A stretch of 64,000 nucleotides of DNA from Gemmatimonadaceae bacterium (GCA_020851035.1 JADZDM010000023.1:1-64000); one strand, 5' to 3'. Numbered from the stretch's first letter, positions 10,580 to 20,912 are shown. Translations and numbers: made by a program. The notes: generated by a model from the sequence alone, not told the origin.

Positions 10580-11431
10580 TCAGCCGTCGCGTCCGTGGCC
10601 GCTTCCGCCATGGCGGCCACGCCCACGGTCTTCCCGTCCGTCACGATCCCGGTCGCCGAACGCACTGAACGAGTTCCGGATATTCTGGTCGATCAGCACC
10701 TGATTTGCGACCGTCGGCGCCACGATCGCCCCGCCGGCCCCACGGAACCACGCCGACACGTCGATCGCGGTCGAGACGTTGTCGTTCACCCCCGTCTCCA
10801 CTGTCAGCGACGGCTCGAACTCGAACTCCACCTCCGTCTGCGCCCGGCTCAGGAAGGTGAATGGCGCCCCCTTGTACGTCCCTGTGACGCGCACGGTCAC
10901 GTCGCGAAACCCGGGATGCGCCACCAGGAAGTCCTTCTCCGCCTGTGTCGCGCGCGAGCTGCTGCTCACGTCACCGACCTCGAACTCGAACTCATGATAC
11001 GTGCCAGCCGGCACCGTGACGGCCAGTGGCGAGGTCGCCGCACCACCGAGGGGCATGTCCAGCAGCATCGGTCCGAGGTCGAGCCGTGAACAGCCGTTCA
11101 CGTCGTGGCTGCGGCCGCGCTGCTGGCTCGGGGCGATGGAATCCGGACAGGCCGCGACCCCGGCCCGGCGCAGCTTCACGTGGCTCAGCACCATCTCGAG
11201 CTTCGTGACGATCAGGGTGTCGGCCCCGCTGCCCGTCAACACCAGGTTGCCGGCGGCATTCGTGGCGGCCGCCCCCGCCACCGCCGGCGCGGTGAAGGAC
11301 ACCGAGAGGCTGGCGGCGCCACCCTCCGCCGCCACGGGGCTGTCGCTGCTGCCGGCGCAGGCCGTGAGGCCAGCCAGCACGAAGAGAGGCAGCACGCGGC
11401 TGCCGCGGGGGAGAAGTCGTCGAGTGCGCAT
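10580..11431 (-). CDS. Lipoprotein of unknown function (possibly DUF4382-like)
   Basis: Predicted lipoprotein of 283 aa with signal peptide and lipobox GLTAC (Cys25). The body is beta-rich and includes a segment TLIVTKLEMVLSHVKLRRAG and VPAGTYHEFEFEVGDV, which resemble the layout of DUF4382 proteins; this is a tentative match. The last ~25 residues are highly charged (Arg, Asp, Gly, His). The ATG at 11431 has GGAG 7 nt upstream and is preferred over an in-frame TTG 12 nt earlier. The gene lies between the two activator cassettes, 64 nt upstream of copy 1, and may be read into it. Confidence 0.78.
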   Translation of the reverse strand: MRTRRLLPRGSRVLPLFVLAGLTACAGSSDSPVAAEGGAASLSVSFTAPAVAGAAATNAAGNLVLTGSGADTLIVTKLEMVLSHVKLRRAGVAACPDSIAPSQQRGRSHDVNGCSRLDLGPMLLDMPLGGAATSPLAVTVPAGTYHEFEFEVGDVSSSSRATQAEKDFLVAHPGFRDVTVRVTGTYKGAPFTFLSRAQTEVEFEFEPSLTVETGVNDNVSTAIDVSAWFRGAGGAIVAPTVANQVLIDQNIRNSFSAFGDRDRDGREDRGRGRHGGSGHGRDG

Positions 11432-11653
11432 GGGTGGCTCCAATGAGAATCAGGGGTCGGGATCGTCCGGCTGATCCACTGGAAGGGCATGGCGCGCGCC
11501 ACCGGCCGCGGCGCCTGCCGAATATTCCAAGCTCTTGACTGGCAACGACTTGCACGCGCCGATCGCGGAGCGTGACGGGAGCGAACGCCATCGGCGCGTT
11601 GCAGTCTGTATCGCCGCATTACAGCCACCGGCAGCGCGCCGGAGGGTAGTCGC

Positions 11654-12646
11654 TCAGGCCAGGCGGGCGAGGAAGAGGCGCATCTCGCGCGCGGCCGCGG
11701 TGCTGCCGAGTGCCTCGAAGCCCGCCAGCGCCTCGTGCGCCCGGCTCCGCGCGCCGGCAATGGCACCACGGCGCAGCAGGATCTCGGCGTGGGTCTGGAG
11801 AATCTGCGATTCCTGCAGCCGGTGCGCGTGCGTCCGCGCGAGCGAATAGGCCCGGGCCAGCTCGGCGTCGGCATCGGCCTCGCGATGCAGGCGGTCACTC
11901 GCCGCGGCCTGCACCCGGATCGCGTCGGCCTGCAGGAGGAAATCGGGGAGCGTGCTGAAGACCCCGGCCGCCCGCGACGCACTCGCATGCGCGAAGACGA
12001 AGTCTCCGCGTCGCAACGCGACCTCGGCGCGCCCCACCTGGGCCATCGCGGCGAGGCCAGGGCTGCCCGCCTCGCCGGCGTACTCGATCGCGCGGCGTTC
12101 CGCCTCGTCGGCGTCGTGCAGCTGGTCCTGCGACCGGTACGAGATCGCCAGGTTGTGCCAGCTCTCGGCGAGGCCCAGCGTCTGGCCCATGCGGTGGTAG
12201 ACCGGGATGGCCAGCTGGTAGGCGGCGATGGCGCGATCCGTGTCACCGCGCAGCGCATCGATGGCGCCGAGGTTGTTGATGGCGCGCGCAGTCAGCAAGG
12301 CGTCGCCATCGGCCCGCGCCATCTCAAGCGCCGCACCGAACCGTTCGGCCGCGCCCTCGAGGGTGCCGAGGGCGAAGGCCGCAGCCCCCTGCATGTTCAC
12401 CACCCGCCGCAGTCCCGGACGGTCACCGGTGAGCACGAGCAGTGGCGCCGCCGTCTCGAGCCACCGCGTGGCGGTGCGCGGATCTCCCGTGCGCAGGCAG
12501 GCCTCCGCGAGGAGACTGGCCCGCGCGCCATCCCGCTCACTCGCCGCCGCCTGCGGCTCGAGGTGTGCGCGCACCTCGCCCCACGCGCCCGCCTCGGCGG
12601 CGGCGCGTGCGGTGAGCAGCACGGGATCGGCGGCAGGACCGAACAT
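11654..12646 (-). CDS. TPR-repeat protein, last gene of cassette copy 2
   Basis: Paralog of the 7503-8498 protein, 330 aa, sharing the N-terminal DPVLLTARAAAEAGAWGEV-type segment and the repeat NNLGAIDALRGDTDRAIAAY. It consists of tandem TPR helix pairs with no export signal or catalytic motif. The start at 12646 is chosen by alignment with the paralog, 7 nt after the lipoprotein stop; the frame stays open further upstream but that part overlaps the lipoprotein gene. Function unknown; likely a protein-interaction partner in the cassette. Confidence 0.83.
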   Translation of the reverse strand: MFGPAADPVLLTARAAAEAGAWGEVRAHLEPQAAASERDGARASLLAEACLRTGDPRTATRWLETAAPLLVLTGDRPGLRRVVNMQGAAAFALGTLEGAAERFGAALEMARADGDALLTARAINNLGAIDALRGDTDRAIAAYQLAIPVYHRMGQTLGLAESWHNLAISYRSQDQLHDADEAERRAIEYAGEAGSPGLAAMAQVGRAEVALRRGDFVFAHASASRAAGVFSTLPDFLLQADAIRVQAAASDRLHREADADAELARAYSLARTHAHRLQESQILQTHAEILLRRGAIAGARSRAHEALAGFEALGSTAAAREMRLFLARLA

Positions 12647-12653
12647 GGCCGTG

Positions 12654-13292
12654 CTAGTACGCGATCGCGTGGTTGGTGAACGAGAGGATCTGCGCCTCGA
12701 TCTCGCGCATCCCCCCGGAAACCTCCACCCGGCTCGACAGGCGCACCCACGGCTGGCCCGCGAACTCCTGCTTCCAGATCGCGAACGTCGGCACCAGCAG
12801 GGAGTCGGAGCGACTGACGGTGCCGTCGTCGTCGTAGTCGTCATCCGCATGCTCGAAGTCGAGGCGCAGCTCGGCGGGCGCGGCCGGGTTGAACACGAGC
12901 CCACTCGGCGAGTACTCGGTGATGATCCGCGACAGGTCGCGCACACGGATCGTGATCCGGATCGAGTCGCCGAACGCGAACGCCGTGCCGTCCGGCCTCC
13001 GCAGCAGCGACTTGTCCTCGACCTTGAAGCTGAGGAAGCGCACCGAGTCGGTGCTCCCGGCGGTGGGCCGGTAGAACATCGAGACCTCGCGATCCTTGCC
13101 GCGCACGGCCCAGAAGCTCACGCTGTCGGTGCCGAGCGACGCGCCCGGCTCCAGGCGGAGGAAGGACATCTGCGCCTCCGTCCGCGTCGGCCCGCTGCCA
13201 CTGGGGTCCACCGGCGCGCCATCGCCGCCGCCGCAGCTCATCACCAGGATCGAAGCCATCGCGCCGAGCGCGACCTGCCGTATGCGTGACAT
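12654..13292 (-). CDS. EF-hand-loop lipoprotein, cassette copy 2
   Basis: Paralog of the 8505-9140 lipoprotein, 212 aa, with a signal peptide and lipobox ILVMSC (Cys20). The shared core (FLRLEPG, FWAVRGKDREV, RPDGTAFAFGDSIRITIR, ELRLDF) and the C-terminal TNHAIAY tail are conserved. Residues 152-163 (DYDDDGTVSRSD) again form a canonical 12-residue EF-hand calcium loop despite different residues at most positions, which argues the loop is under selection. It lies 2 nt from the activator gene. Confidence 0.83.
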   Translation of the reverse strand: MSRIRQVALGAMASILVMSCGGGDGAPVDPSGSGPTRTEAQMSFLRLEPGASLGTDSVSFWAVRGKDREVSMFYRPTAGSTDSVRFLSFKVEDKSLLRRPDGTAFAFGDSIRITIRVRDLSRIITEYSPSGLVFNPAAPAELRLDFEHADDDYDDDGTVSRSDSLLVPTFAIWKQEFAGQPWVRLSSRVEVSGGMREIEAQILSFTNHAIAY

Positions 13293-13294
13293 CG

Positions 13295-14671
13295 TCAGAA
13301 CTCCTCTGGGGTTTCGTTGGGTGTCTCGTCGTCACTGCCTGCCTCCAGCAGCCGCTGCAGGCGCTGCCGGCTGATGCCGAGGCGGCGCGCCGCCTCGCTC
13401 TTGTTGCCCGCGCACCGCTGCACCATGTCGGCGCAGGCGCTCCGGACGAGGGCGCCCAGCGGTGAGGGCCAGTCCAGCTCACAGGTGCCGCGCGTGGCGG
13501 TGGGCGCCGCGCCCGGTCGGGAGAGATCCGCGATCTCCACGCGATGCCCGTCGGAGACGAGCAGGGCGCGCTCGATCACGTTGCGGACCTCGCGCACGTT
13601 GCCGGGCCAGGGCCGCGCGGTCAGCACCCGCAGCGCGTCCGGGGAGAGCGTCGGGGCCGGGTCGATGCCGTACTCACGCGCGAAGCGCCGCACGAAGGCC
13701 TCCGCCAGTTCCACCACGTCGTCCAGGCGTTCCCGCAGCGGCGGCAGCTCGATCGTCATCACGTTCAGACGGTACCAGAGATCCTCGCGGAAGGCGCCCT
13801 GCTCCACGGCGCGCTGCAGGTCCACGTGTGTTGCCGCGATGATGCGCACGTCGAAAGCGACGCTGCGGGTGCCGCCGACGCGGCGCGACGTGCGCTCCTC
13901 GAGCACGCGCAGGAGCTTGCCCTGCAGGGCGAGCGGGAGGTGGCCGATCTCGTCGAGGAACAACGTGCCACCGTCGGCCAGCTCGAACAGCCCCGGCTTG
14001 GCCGTGCGCGCATCCGTGAAGGCGCCGGCCTCGTGCCCGAACAGTTCACTCTCCAGCAGCGTGTCGGGGATCGCGGTGCAGTTCACCTCGACGAACGGCT
14101 GGCTCTTGCGCGGCCCGTTGTAGTGGATGGCGCGGGCGAAGAGCTCCTTTCCCGTCCCGGTCTCGCCGGTGAGGAGGACGGTCACGTTGGGGTGCGGAAT
14201 CACGCGGCCCGCCAGCGCCAGCGCCTGGCGCAGCGCGGCGCTCGACCCGAGGATGCCATCGTAGGTGTACTTCGTGCCCTCCCGGGCGGCGAACACCGAC
14301 CCGGCCCGGGTGTCCTCGATCCGCCGGACGGCATCCACGATCCAGCTCCGCAACGCCTCCACGTCGCCCGGCATCGCGAAGTAGTCCTCGGCACCGCGGC
14401 GCAGGGCGCGCACGGCCACGCGGTGATCGCCGGCCGCACCGACCAGCACCGCGTTCGCCGGCATCGCGTGCCGCGCCAGCGCCTCGATCGCAGTGGACTC
14501 CACCCCGCCGATGGCGTGCACGACGATGACGTCCCGCCGCAACGCCAGTGCATCCAGCAGCTCCGGCGAGGGCGCGTGCAGCACGTCGAGCACCACGCCA
14601 GACGCTGCGGCCAGTTCAGGCCACAGCGTCTCGAAGGAGGTCGACCAGGGAACGACGACGAGCGATGTCAC
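13295..14671 (-). CDS. Sigma-54-dependent activator with pseudo-receiver domain, cassette copy 2
   Basis: Paralog of the 9142-10515 activator, 458 aa, closely similar through the AAA+ domain ([32 protein letters not shown]) and the Fis-type helix-turn-helix ([20 protein letters not shown]). The N-terminal ~115 residues diverge more, but keep the receiver-like plan without a phospho-acceptor Asp ([14 protein letters not shown] where strand 3 should end) and without the conserved Lys (DYFAMPGD). GTG start. First gene of the upstream cassette; 448 bp of intergenic DNA precede it. Confidence 0.93.
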   Translation of the reverse strand: MTSLVVVPWSTSFETLWPELAAASGVVLDVLHAPSPELLDALALRRDVIVVHAIGGVESTAIEALARHAMPANAVLVGAAGDHRVAVRALRRGAEDYFAMPGDVEALRSWIVDAVRRIEDTRAGSVFAAREGTKYTYDGILGSSAALRQALALAGRVIPHPNVTVLLTGETGTGKELFARAIHYNGPRKSQPFVEVNCTAIPDTLLESELFGHEAGAFTDARTAKPGLFELADGGTLFLDEIGHLPLALQGKLLRVLEERTSRRVGGTRSVAFDVRIIAATHVDLQRAVEQGAFREDLWYRLNVMTIELPPLRERLDDVVELAEAFVRRFAREYGIDPAPTLSPDALRVLTARPWPGNVREVRNVIERALLVSDGHRVEIADLSRPGAAPTATRGTCELDWPSPLGALVRSACADMVQRCAGNKSEAARRLGISRQRLQRLLEAGSDDETPNETPEEF

Positions 14672-15119
14672 GTGGTGGCGGAATCCTGGCGAGTCGCCCC
14701 TGACGACTGACGCAAGCCGCGAGTCCGGGCGCGGTGCATTTTGGCGGCCTCATCCTTTTCGGGTCGCAGCCGAAACCCGCACGCTGCGTCGCTCGGCGGA
14801 TCGGGGCGCGATGGTGTCTGCTCGCTGGGAATCTGGTCGGTATGCAAGAGTGAGCTGTCACGGTTGAGCATGGCAACCAGCGGGCCAGACGCATTCCCGC
14901 CGGCCACGCGGTTCAACTCGTTGCGAGTCAATGGTTTGAGGCCGCTCGGCGGGAGCCTGCATACGGCCGCGTTCGGTGCGAAATGAAACAGGATGTTGCA
15001 TTCTGGTACAGCCGGAGGATCAGCGCAGGGAGGATACCACGCTGGACTCAGTGCCGGCCTGGCGGGGATAGATTGCCGCTGCGACAGCCCGCCTCCCTTC
15101 CAGACCGGTTCCCGACCCA
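14672..15119. other. Divergent intergenic region, no gene seen
   Basis: 448 bp between the minus-strand cassette and aguB. I see no convincing short gene, tRNA, strong hairpin or repeat. It must contain promoters for both directions, but I could not place a sigma-54 (GG-N10-GC) or sigma-70 element with confidence. Confidence 0.5.
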
Positions 15120-16049
15120 ATGCCCGCTCCGACCACGTTCTCGGTTGGCCTCATCCAGATGGCCGTCACCGGCGACCGTGCCACCACCGTCGCCGCCGCG
15201 ATCGAGAAGATCCGTGAGGCGGCTGGCCTCGGCGCCCAGATCATCTCCCTCCAGGAGCTCTTCAACGCGCCCTACTTCTGCAAGTCGCTGAAACTGGAGC
15301 ACTTCGACATCGCCGAGCCGATTCCCGGCCCGACCGTCGAGGCACTGCAGCGCGTGGCGCAGGAGCTCGGCGTGGCCCTGGTGGTCCCGGTCTACGAGAA
15401 GCAGGCCGCCGGCATCTACAAGAACTCCGCCGCCGTGGTCGACGCCGACGGCTCGCTGCTCGGCACGTACCGCAAGATGCACATCCCGCACGACCCGCTC
15501 TTCGAGGAGAAGTACTACTTCACGCCCGGTGACGTGGCCCCCGACCTCCGCACCGACCGGCACCCGGGCATCAACGGCTTCCGCGTCTGGCAGACGAAGT
15601 TCGCGAAGATCGGGGTGCTGATCTGCTGGGATCAGTGGTACCCGGAAGCCGCGCGCATCACGTCGCTGCTCGGCGCCGAGGTGCTTTTCTATCCCACCGC
15701 CATCGGCTGGCACCCCGCCGAGAAGGCCACCTTCGGCGACGCACAGGTGGATGCATGGCGCACCGCGCAGCGTGCGCACGCGATCGCCAACGGTGTCTTC
15801 GTGGCGTCGGCCAACCGCGTCGGCCTCGAGCCGGAACCGGGCACGGATGGCATCGAGTTCTTCGGCCACTCGTTCATCTGCGACCCCATCGGACGCTACC
15901 TCGCACAGGCGGGCACCGACCCCGCGATCCTCGTCGCCACCTGCGACCGCGCGCTGATCGAGGACACGCGGCGCAACTGGCCGTTTCTGCGCGACCGCCG
16001 CATCGACGCCTATGCGCCCATCACGAACCGGTGGCTCGGTGGCGCCTGA
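15120..16049 (+). CDS. aguB: N-carbamoylputrescine amidase
   Basis: Nitrilase-superfamily hydrolase, 309 aa, predicted to convert N-carbamoylputrescine to putrescine, CO2 and ammonia. The catalytic triad is visible: Glu46 in LQELF, Lys119 in YRKMHIP and Cys169 in LICWDQWYPE. Subfamily-typical segments include YFCKSLKLEHFDIAEP and the C-terminal WPFLRDRRIDAY. Start ATG at 15120 gives the family's usual short N-terminus. The overlapping downstream aguA supplies its substrate, which makes the assignment strong. Confidence 0.95.
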   Translation: MPAPTTFSVGLIQMAVTGDRATTVAAAIEKIREAAGLGAQIISLQELFNAPYFCKSLKLEHFDIAEPIPGPTVEALQRVAQELGVALVVPVYEKQAAGIYKNSAAVVDADGSLLGTYRKMHIPHDPLFEEKYYFTPGDVAPDLRTDRHPGINGFRVWQTKFAKIGVLICWDQWYPEAARITSLLGAEVLFYPTAIGWHPAEKATFGDAQVDAWRTAQRAHAIANGVFVASANRVGLEPEPGTDGIEFFGHSFICDPIGRYLAQAGTDPAILVATCDRALIEDTRRNWPFLRDRRIDAYAPITNRWLGGA

Positions 16050-17139
16050 CCACGCGACGTACCCATACGTGACCCCGCTCGCGTCACCCACCCGCCGCAT
16101 GCCGGCGGAATGGGAGCAGCACGCCGCCACCTGGCTGGGCTGGCCGGTGCACGAACCCGACTGGCCGGGCAAGTTCGAGCCGATCCCGTGGGTGTACGCC
16201 GAGATCGTGCGTGCGCTCGCGCAACACGAGCGTGTGGACGTGCTCTGCAACGATCCGCACATCCGCGAGCAGGCGCGCGAGATGCTCACCGCCCACGCCG
16301 TGAACCTGGACAACGTGCGCCTGCACGTGGCGCGCACCGACCGCGTCTGGCTGCGGGATTCGGGACCGAGCGGCGTGCACCGCCCCGATGGCTCGGTGGA
16401 GCTGGTGCAGTGGGGATTCAACGCCTGGGCGAAGTACGAGAACTACCTGCACGACACGCAGGTGCCCGAACATGTCGCGGAGGTCACCGGGCTGCCGCTC
16501 ACCAAGGCGCAGCGTGCCGACGGGAACGGGGCCCTCGTGCTCGAGGGTGGCGGCATCGACGTGAACGGGCGCGGGCGCGTCCTCGTCACCGAAGAATGGC
16601 TCCTCACCGAGGTCCAGGTGCGCAACCCGGGGCTCGGTCGCGCGGACTATGAACGCGTCTTCGCCGAGTGGCTCGGGTGTCCCGAGACCATCTGGCTGGG
16701 CGAGGGGTGCGTGGGGGACGACACCCACGGCCACGTGGACGACATCTGTCGCTTCACCGCGCCCGACACCGTGGTGCTCGCGGTGGAGCGCGACCCGGCC
16801 GACGACGAGAACCACCGCCGGTCGATGGACAACCTGCACCGACTGCGGAAGGTGGGTGGCGCCGCCGGCCCGCTGCGCGTGGTCGAGCTGCCGTATCCGC
16901 GCGCGGTCATGATGGACGGCGTGCGCCTGCCGGCGAGCTACGCGAATTTCTACGTCGCCAACGGCGTGGTGATCGTCCCCACCTTCAACGACCCGAACGA
17001 CCGCGTCGCGCTCGACATCCTCGCCGGGTGCTTTCCCACCCGCTCGATCGTGGGGATCCACGCCGTGGACCTGGTCTGGGGGCTGGGCACCCTGCACTGC
17101 CTCTCGCAGCAGCTGCCGGCGGCACGCACGGCGCGCTGA
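16039..17139 (+). CDS. aguA: Agmatine deiminase
   Basis: Hydrolyses agmatine to N-carbamoylputrescine and ammonia; guanidine-modifying (PAD) superfamily, about 366 aa. Seen: the N-terminal MPAEWEQHAATWLGWP, RTDRVWLRDSGP, LEGGGIDVNG, HGHVDDICRF, and the C-terminal catalytic Cys354 in GLGTLHCLSQQ (family usually GGGNIHC). The GTG at 16039 overlaps aguB by 11 nt. An in-frame ATG at 16012 (38-nt overlap) and a later ATG at 16099, right at MPAEWE, are alternatives. With aguB it forms the two-step agmatine-to-putrescine route; no arginine decarboxylase gene is in view. Confidence 0.94.
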   Translation: MAPDHATYPYVTPLASPTRRMPAEWEQHAATWLGWPVHEPDWPGKFEPIPWVYAEIVRALAQHERVDVLCNDPHIREQAREMLTAHAVNLDNVRLHVARTDRVWLRDSGPSGVHRPDGSVELVQWGFNAWAKYENYLHDTQVPEHVAEVTGLPLTKAQRADGNGALVLEGGGIDVNGRGRVLVTEEWLLTEVQVRNPGLGRADYERVFAEWLGCPETIWLGEGCVGDDTHGHVDDICRFTAPDTVVLAVERDPADDENHRRSMDNLHRLRKVGGAAGPLRVVELPYPRAVMMDGVRLPASYANFYVANGVVIVPTFNDPNDRVALDILAGCFPTRSIVGIHAVDLVWGLGTLHCLSQQLPAARTAR

Positions 17140-17330
17140 CGCTGCGGGAGTGCGGAAGGGAGAGCCAGCCGGAACGGTGACCTCCATATGGATGGGCTCG
17201 TCCGGGAGGTGCACCCACCCTCCCCCACCCGTCCCTGTATGGCTGGAGCACCACCGAGACCGCCGAACCGCATGGTCCCCGCCGCGCCGTCATCGCACAC
17301 GGAGCGGAGCCGCGGCGTGGGCTCCGGGTC

Positions 17331-19202
17331 ATGACCGGCGTGACGGCCTCCATCGGTGCCCGCACCATCGGCGGCCGCCTGCTGCGCGCCTTCCTCGTGC
17401 TCGCCGTGCTGCTCGCCGGCGCCGGCGTGATCGCCTACAAGGCGCTGCACACCTCCGCCGCACGCGCCACCGCGGCGCTCGAGGTGATCCGGCGCGATGC
17501 CCGTCTCTCTTCCGAGCTCTCCGCCGCGGTGGCCGAGGAGATGCAGGCGGCGGGTCACTACCTCCGCTCGCGCGACACCAGCGCGCTGGGAACGTTCGAG
17601 AGCCTGCGGCTTCGCACCCACGACCTGACGCGCGCGATGAACCGGCAGGCCACGCGCCAGTCGGACAACCTCGCCCTCGTGGCGCAGGTGGACCGCGCCC
17701 TCACCACCGTCGAGGAGAGCTACCGCCGCGCGCACCGGGCCCTCGCCGCCGGGGACACCGCGACCGCGCGCCGCGAGGAGACCGCCGTGACGACGACCGC
17801 CCGGCAGCTCCTCAGCGGCATCAACGGGCTCGGTGCACTCACCGAGCGGCAGGTGACGCTGGTGGCCGCCGAGATGCGGAGCGAGGCCGAGACGCGGGCG
17901 CTGGCGGTGCTACTGGTCTTCGGTGGCGTCATGATCATCGGGACGCTGCTCGTGGGTGCCACGCTGCGCTCCGTGAACGACCCGCTGCACCAGCTCGTGC
18001 TCCACGCCGACGCACTCAGCCGCGGTGCGTTCGATGCCCGCACGACCGCGCAGATGCCCGGCGAGTTCGAGCGCATCGCCGCCGCGCTCAACGAGGCCGG
18101 CGCATCACTCGGCGTGCTGGCCACGGCCACCGCCGCCACCGCCACCGAGCTCTCGTCGTCGTCCAGCGAGCTGTCGCAGGTGAGTGACCGCATCGCCGTG
18201 AAGGCCACCGAGGTGTCGCACGTGATGGAGAACGTCACGCGCGGCGCCGAGAACCAGGTGGGCATGCTGAAGAAGATCGATGCCGAGCTGGCGGTGAACG
18301 GCCAGCGCGCGATCGAGGTGCGGCAGGAGGCGGGCTCGGTGGCCACCCTCGCCGAGTCGATCGAGCACGAGGCGATGGCGAAGCGGGTGACAATTGCGCA
18401 GGCGATGTCGGTGATGATGGAGATCCGGACCTCGGTGCAGAACGCGAGCCGCACGGCGGAGTCGCTGCACGGCGTGACCGAGGGGATCGCGCAGTTCGTG
18501 ACGACGGTGGGGCGCATCGCGGAGCAGACGAACATGCTGGCGCTGAATGCCGCCATCGAGGCGGCGCGTGCGGGTGACGCCGGCCGCGGCTTCGTGGTGG
18601 TGGCCGACGAGGTGCGCAAGCTGGCCGAGGCCGCCCAGCGCGCGGCCGACGACGTCGCCCGGCTCACGCAGGCTATCACCGGCCGCGTGAACGAGACCGT
18701 CAGCACCATGCAGCACAGCGCCAGCCTGGTGGGCGAGATCGAGACCGTCGGCCGCGACGTCGGCACGGCGCTCGAGAGCATCACCGCCTCGGCCGAGCGC
18801 ACCGTGGCGGCTGCCGCGAACCTGAGCCAGATCGCGGCCCTCAACTCCACGCAGATGGCGGGTGTGCAGCAGTCGCTCAGCGTGGTGGCGGTGGACGCGG
18901 CCGGCCACGCCACCAGTGCGCAGCAGGCCAACGCCTCGGCCCAGGAGCAGAGTGAGGCGTGCCAGCAGATGAGCGCCGCGTCGCAGGTCCTGCACGGCCG
19001 CAGCACGCGCCTGCGGGCGCTCGTGGAGTCACGGAGCACACTGGGACACACCCCTGCGGCCGATGCGGCGGAGCAACCGCGGCTGGCCGTGATGCCCGGC
19101 ACGCGCGAGGACGGCACGCCCATCCGCGTCACCTCGGTCACGCCGCTCAACAACCGCGTGCTCAACCGGGCACCCGCCCCGCGCCCGAAGCGGCAGGCCT
19201 GA
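17331..19202 (+). CDS. Methyl-accepting chemotaxis protein
   Basis: Inner-membrane chemoreceptor, 623 aa. A first membrane helix (about 18-36) and a second (about 190-212) bracket a helical periplasmic domain of roughly 150 residues, probably a four-helix bundle. A HAMP segment follows (about 213-265), then a long coiled-coil signalling domain with the conserved hairpin tip [19 protein letters not shown] and [16 protein letters not shown] (about 397-435). No CheB/CheR-tethering pentapeptide is evident; the C-terminus is basic (PRPKRQA). No che genes are nearby, so this is an orphan receptor whose ligand is unknown. Confidence 0.95.
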   Translation: MTGVTASIGARTIGGRLLRAFLVLAVLLAGAGVIAYKALHTSAARATAALEVIRRDARLSSELSAAVAEEMQAAGHYLRSRDTSALGTFESLRLRTHDLTRAMNRQATRQSDNLALVAQVDRALTTVEESYRRAHRALAAGDTATARREETAVTTTARQLLSGINGLGALTERQVTLVAAEMRSEAETRALAVLLVFGGVMIIGTLLVGATLRSVNDPLHQLVLHADALSRGAFDARTTAQMPGEFERIAAALNEAGASLGVLATATAATATELSSSSSELSQVSDRIAVKATEVSHVMENVTRGAENQVGMLKKIDAELAVNGQRAIEVRQEAGSVATLAESIEHEAMAKRVTIAQAMSVMMEIRTSVQNASRTAESLHGVTEGIAQFVTTVGRIAEQTNMLALNAAIEAARAGDAGRGFVVVADEVRKLAEAAQRAADDVARLTQAITGRVNETVSTMQHSASLVGEIETVGRDVGTALESITASAERTVAAAANLSQIAALNSTQMAGVQQSLSVVAVDAAGHATSAQQANASAQEQSEACQQMSAASQVLHGRSTRLRALVESRSTLGHTPAADAAEQPRLAVMPGTREDGTPIRVTSVTPLNNRVLNRAPAPRPKRQA

Positions 19203-19217
19203 GCGGCGCGCCCGGCG

Positions 19218-19946
19218 CTACCGCGTCGGGTCGGCCTTCTTCCGCAGGCGGATGTTCAGCATCTCCGTGGCCACCGAGAACGCCATGGCGAAGTACGTGT
19301 AGCCCTTCGGAATGTGGAAGCCCGTGCCCTCGGCCACCAGGTTGGTGCCGATCAGCACCAGGAACGACAGCGCCAGCATCTTCACCGTCGGGTGCCGGTC
19401 GACGAAGGCGCTGATCGGGCCGGCCGCGAAGAGCATGATGCAGAGCGCGATGATGTTCGCGCCGATCATGATCTCGATGTGTGGCACCATGCCGACGGCG
19501 GTGATCACCGAGTCCAGCGAGAAGACGATGTCGATGACGGTGATCTGCGCGACCACGGCCCACAGGCCGCGGCCCGAGGCCCGCCCCTGCTCGGCCATCG
19601 CCGCCTTCTCGTCGTCCTCGAACTTGTGATGGATCTCGGTGGTCGCCTTGCCGATCAGGAACAGGCCGCCGACGATGAGGATGACGTCCTTGCCGGAGAT
19701 GCCGCGACCCAGCACGGTGAGCAGCGGCTCGGTGAGCCGCATGATCCAGGTGATGCTGAACAGCAGCGCCATCCGCGACATGAACGCGCCGGCGAGGCCC
19801 AGGCGGCGCGCCCGCGGCTGCTCGGCTGCCGGCAGCGCGCTGGCCAGGATCGAGATGAAGATGATGTTGTCGATGCCGAGGACGATCTCGAGGACGGTCA
19901 GCGTCGCGAGACCGACCAGGGCATCCGCGGTGAGCAGGTGGGACAT
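19218..19946 (-). CDS. TerC-family integral membrane protein
   Basis: Polytopic membrane protein of 242 aa, predicted 7 helices. The family signatures TVLEIVLGIDNIIFIS in the first helix and ITVIDIVFSLDSVITAVG in the middle carry the paired acidic residues that TerC/Alx proteins use; members export manganese or other divalent cations, or influence metal loading of secreted proteins. ATG at 19946 is chosen because the protein then starts like its homologs; a possible start 42 nt upstream adds a non-conserved segment. Its leader holds a strong hairpin directly after a likely -10 element. Confidence 0.9.
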   Translation of the reverse strand: MSHLLTADALVGLATLTVLEIVLGIDNIIFISILASALPAAEQPRARRLGLAGAFMSRMALLFSITWIMRLTEPLLTVLGRGISGKDVILIVGGLFLIGKATTEIHHKFEDDEKAAMAEQGRASGRGLWAVVAQITVIDIVFSLDSVITAVGMVPHIEIMIGANIIALCIMLFAAGPISAFVDRHPTVKMLALSFLVLIGTNLVAEGTGFHIPKGYTYFAMAFSVATEMLNIRLRKKADPTR

Positions 19947-19976
19947 GTCGAGCCGGAACAGGTGGGGGCATGCCAC

Positions 19977-20020
19977 ATGCGGCACCACCCGACTGGTGAT
20001 GCCGCATCCCTGCCAAGATA
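19977..20020 (-). promoter_or_regulatory. Likely promoter and 5' leader hairpin of the terC gene
   Basis: On the minus strand a TATCTT hexamer (20020-20015, TAnnnT-type -10) is followed by a dyad at 20007-19977: arms ATGCGGCA and TGCCGCAT, then after one mismatch a further CACC/GGTG pairing and a 5-nt loop. If transcription starts about 7 nt after the hexamer, the hairpin is at the extreme 5' end of the mRNA, 30 nt before the ATG. I do not see the conserved internal loops of the yybP-ykoY manganese riboswitch that precedes some terC genes. Confidence 0.45.
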
Positions 20021-20108
20021 GTCGCGCCGCGCCGGGGGCCGGCCGCCGGGCGCAGATCAGGCGGGGCGCGTCACCACGCGGGCGTCGGCGGGCCGGGCTG
20101 GTCGCGGA

Positions 20109-20912
20109 TCAGGGCACCCGCGCCGGGATGCGCCACTGCGACGTCGAGAAGAGGCGCGCGTCGAGCACCGTGTTCAGCTGCACCTCCGTGTACTGCTCCT
20201 TGAAGAACGGTTTCCCGTCGCGCAGGAAGGTGATCTCGTGCACGATCGGCAACCCGCTGATGGTGCGGTAATCGGAGAGCTGGTACTCGGTGGCGGGTCG
20301 CGGCCCCTGCGGCCCGCCCAGCGCCGGACGGCTCACCACGCGCAGCACCGCCCACGTCTCGGCATCCACCCAGAACTGCGGTGAGCCGAGGTCGGCCGGC
20401 CCCGTGGCCCCCACCACCCAGGCGCGGCGCCCCGCCCAGTTGTCGCTGCGCAGCCGCGCCAGGTCCACGCCCAGCCCGCTGAGCTGCCGCACGCTCGTGG
20501 CTGCGGGCTGCGCGTACACATCGGCCGTCAGCAGGAGGAGCATGTTCACCTCGGGCTGTGTCCGCGCGAGCTTCCCCCCCTCGAACGAGTAGACGCTGCC
20601 GTCGGCGTAGATCGCGCCGTTGCCGCCGGTGGCCGGCATGAACTCGATGCGCAGGCGCCCCGGCACCAGCATGTACTCCTTCCACTGGCTCCGTTCCGTG
20701 CGGCCGTTGGTGGCGTAGCGCGTGTTCTCCTGGGTGAACTGCATCGTCTGGAACCACTTGCCCTGGTATGTGGCGAGCATCCGTTCGACCACGGCCGTGC
20801 CGGTGGTGGGCGCGGGTGTCGCGACCGAGCCGCCGGACATCAGCGTGGCGCAGCCGGCGAGCACGAGCGGGGCCGCACAGCAGGCCGTGCGGAGCAATCG
20901 AAGCGGGATCAT
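20109..20912 (-). CDS. Lipoprotein, possibly LolA/LolB-like fold
   Basis: Predicted lipoprotein of 267 aa with signal peptide and classic lipobox LVLAGC (Cys21). The mature part begins with a helix ([27 protein letters not shown] cut into helix and strand) and continues with antiparallel strands ([68 protein letters not shown]). This order resembles the LolA/LolB-like half-barrel proteins that bind lipids, but I cannot name a family. ATG at 20912 is the only start giving a lipoprotein signal. It is divergent from queC. Confidence 0.8.
   Translation of the reverse strand: MIPLRLLRTACCAAPLVLAGCATLMSGGSVATPAPTTGTAVVERMLATYQGKWFQTMQFTQENTRYATNGRTERSQWKEYMLVPGRLRIEFMPATGGNGAIYADGSVYSFEGGKLARTQPEVNMLLLLTADVYAQPAATSVRQLSGLGVDLARLRSDNWAGRRAWVVGATGPADLGSPQFWVDAETWAVLRVVSRPALGGPQGPRPATEYQLSDYRTISGLPIVHEITFLRDGKPFFKEQYTEVQLNTVLDARLFSTSQWRIPARVP

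Noticed and set aside
11485-11503. Minus-strand GG-N10-GC upstream of the 10580-11431 lipoprotein
   Set aside because: Spacing is right but the -12 half is poor (ATGC in place of TTGC), and GG-N10-GC is common by chance at this GC content.
11540-11554. Sigma-54-like promoter, TGGCA with TTGCA
   Set aside because: Only 9 nt separate GG and GC; sigma-54 needs 10. It also points away from the neighbouring minus-strand genes.
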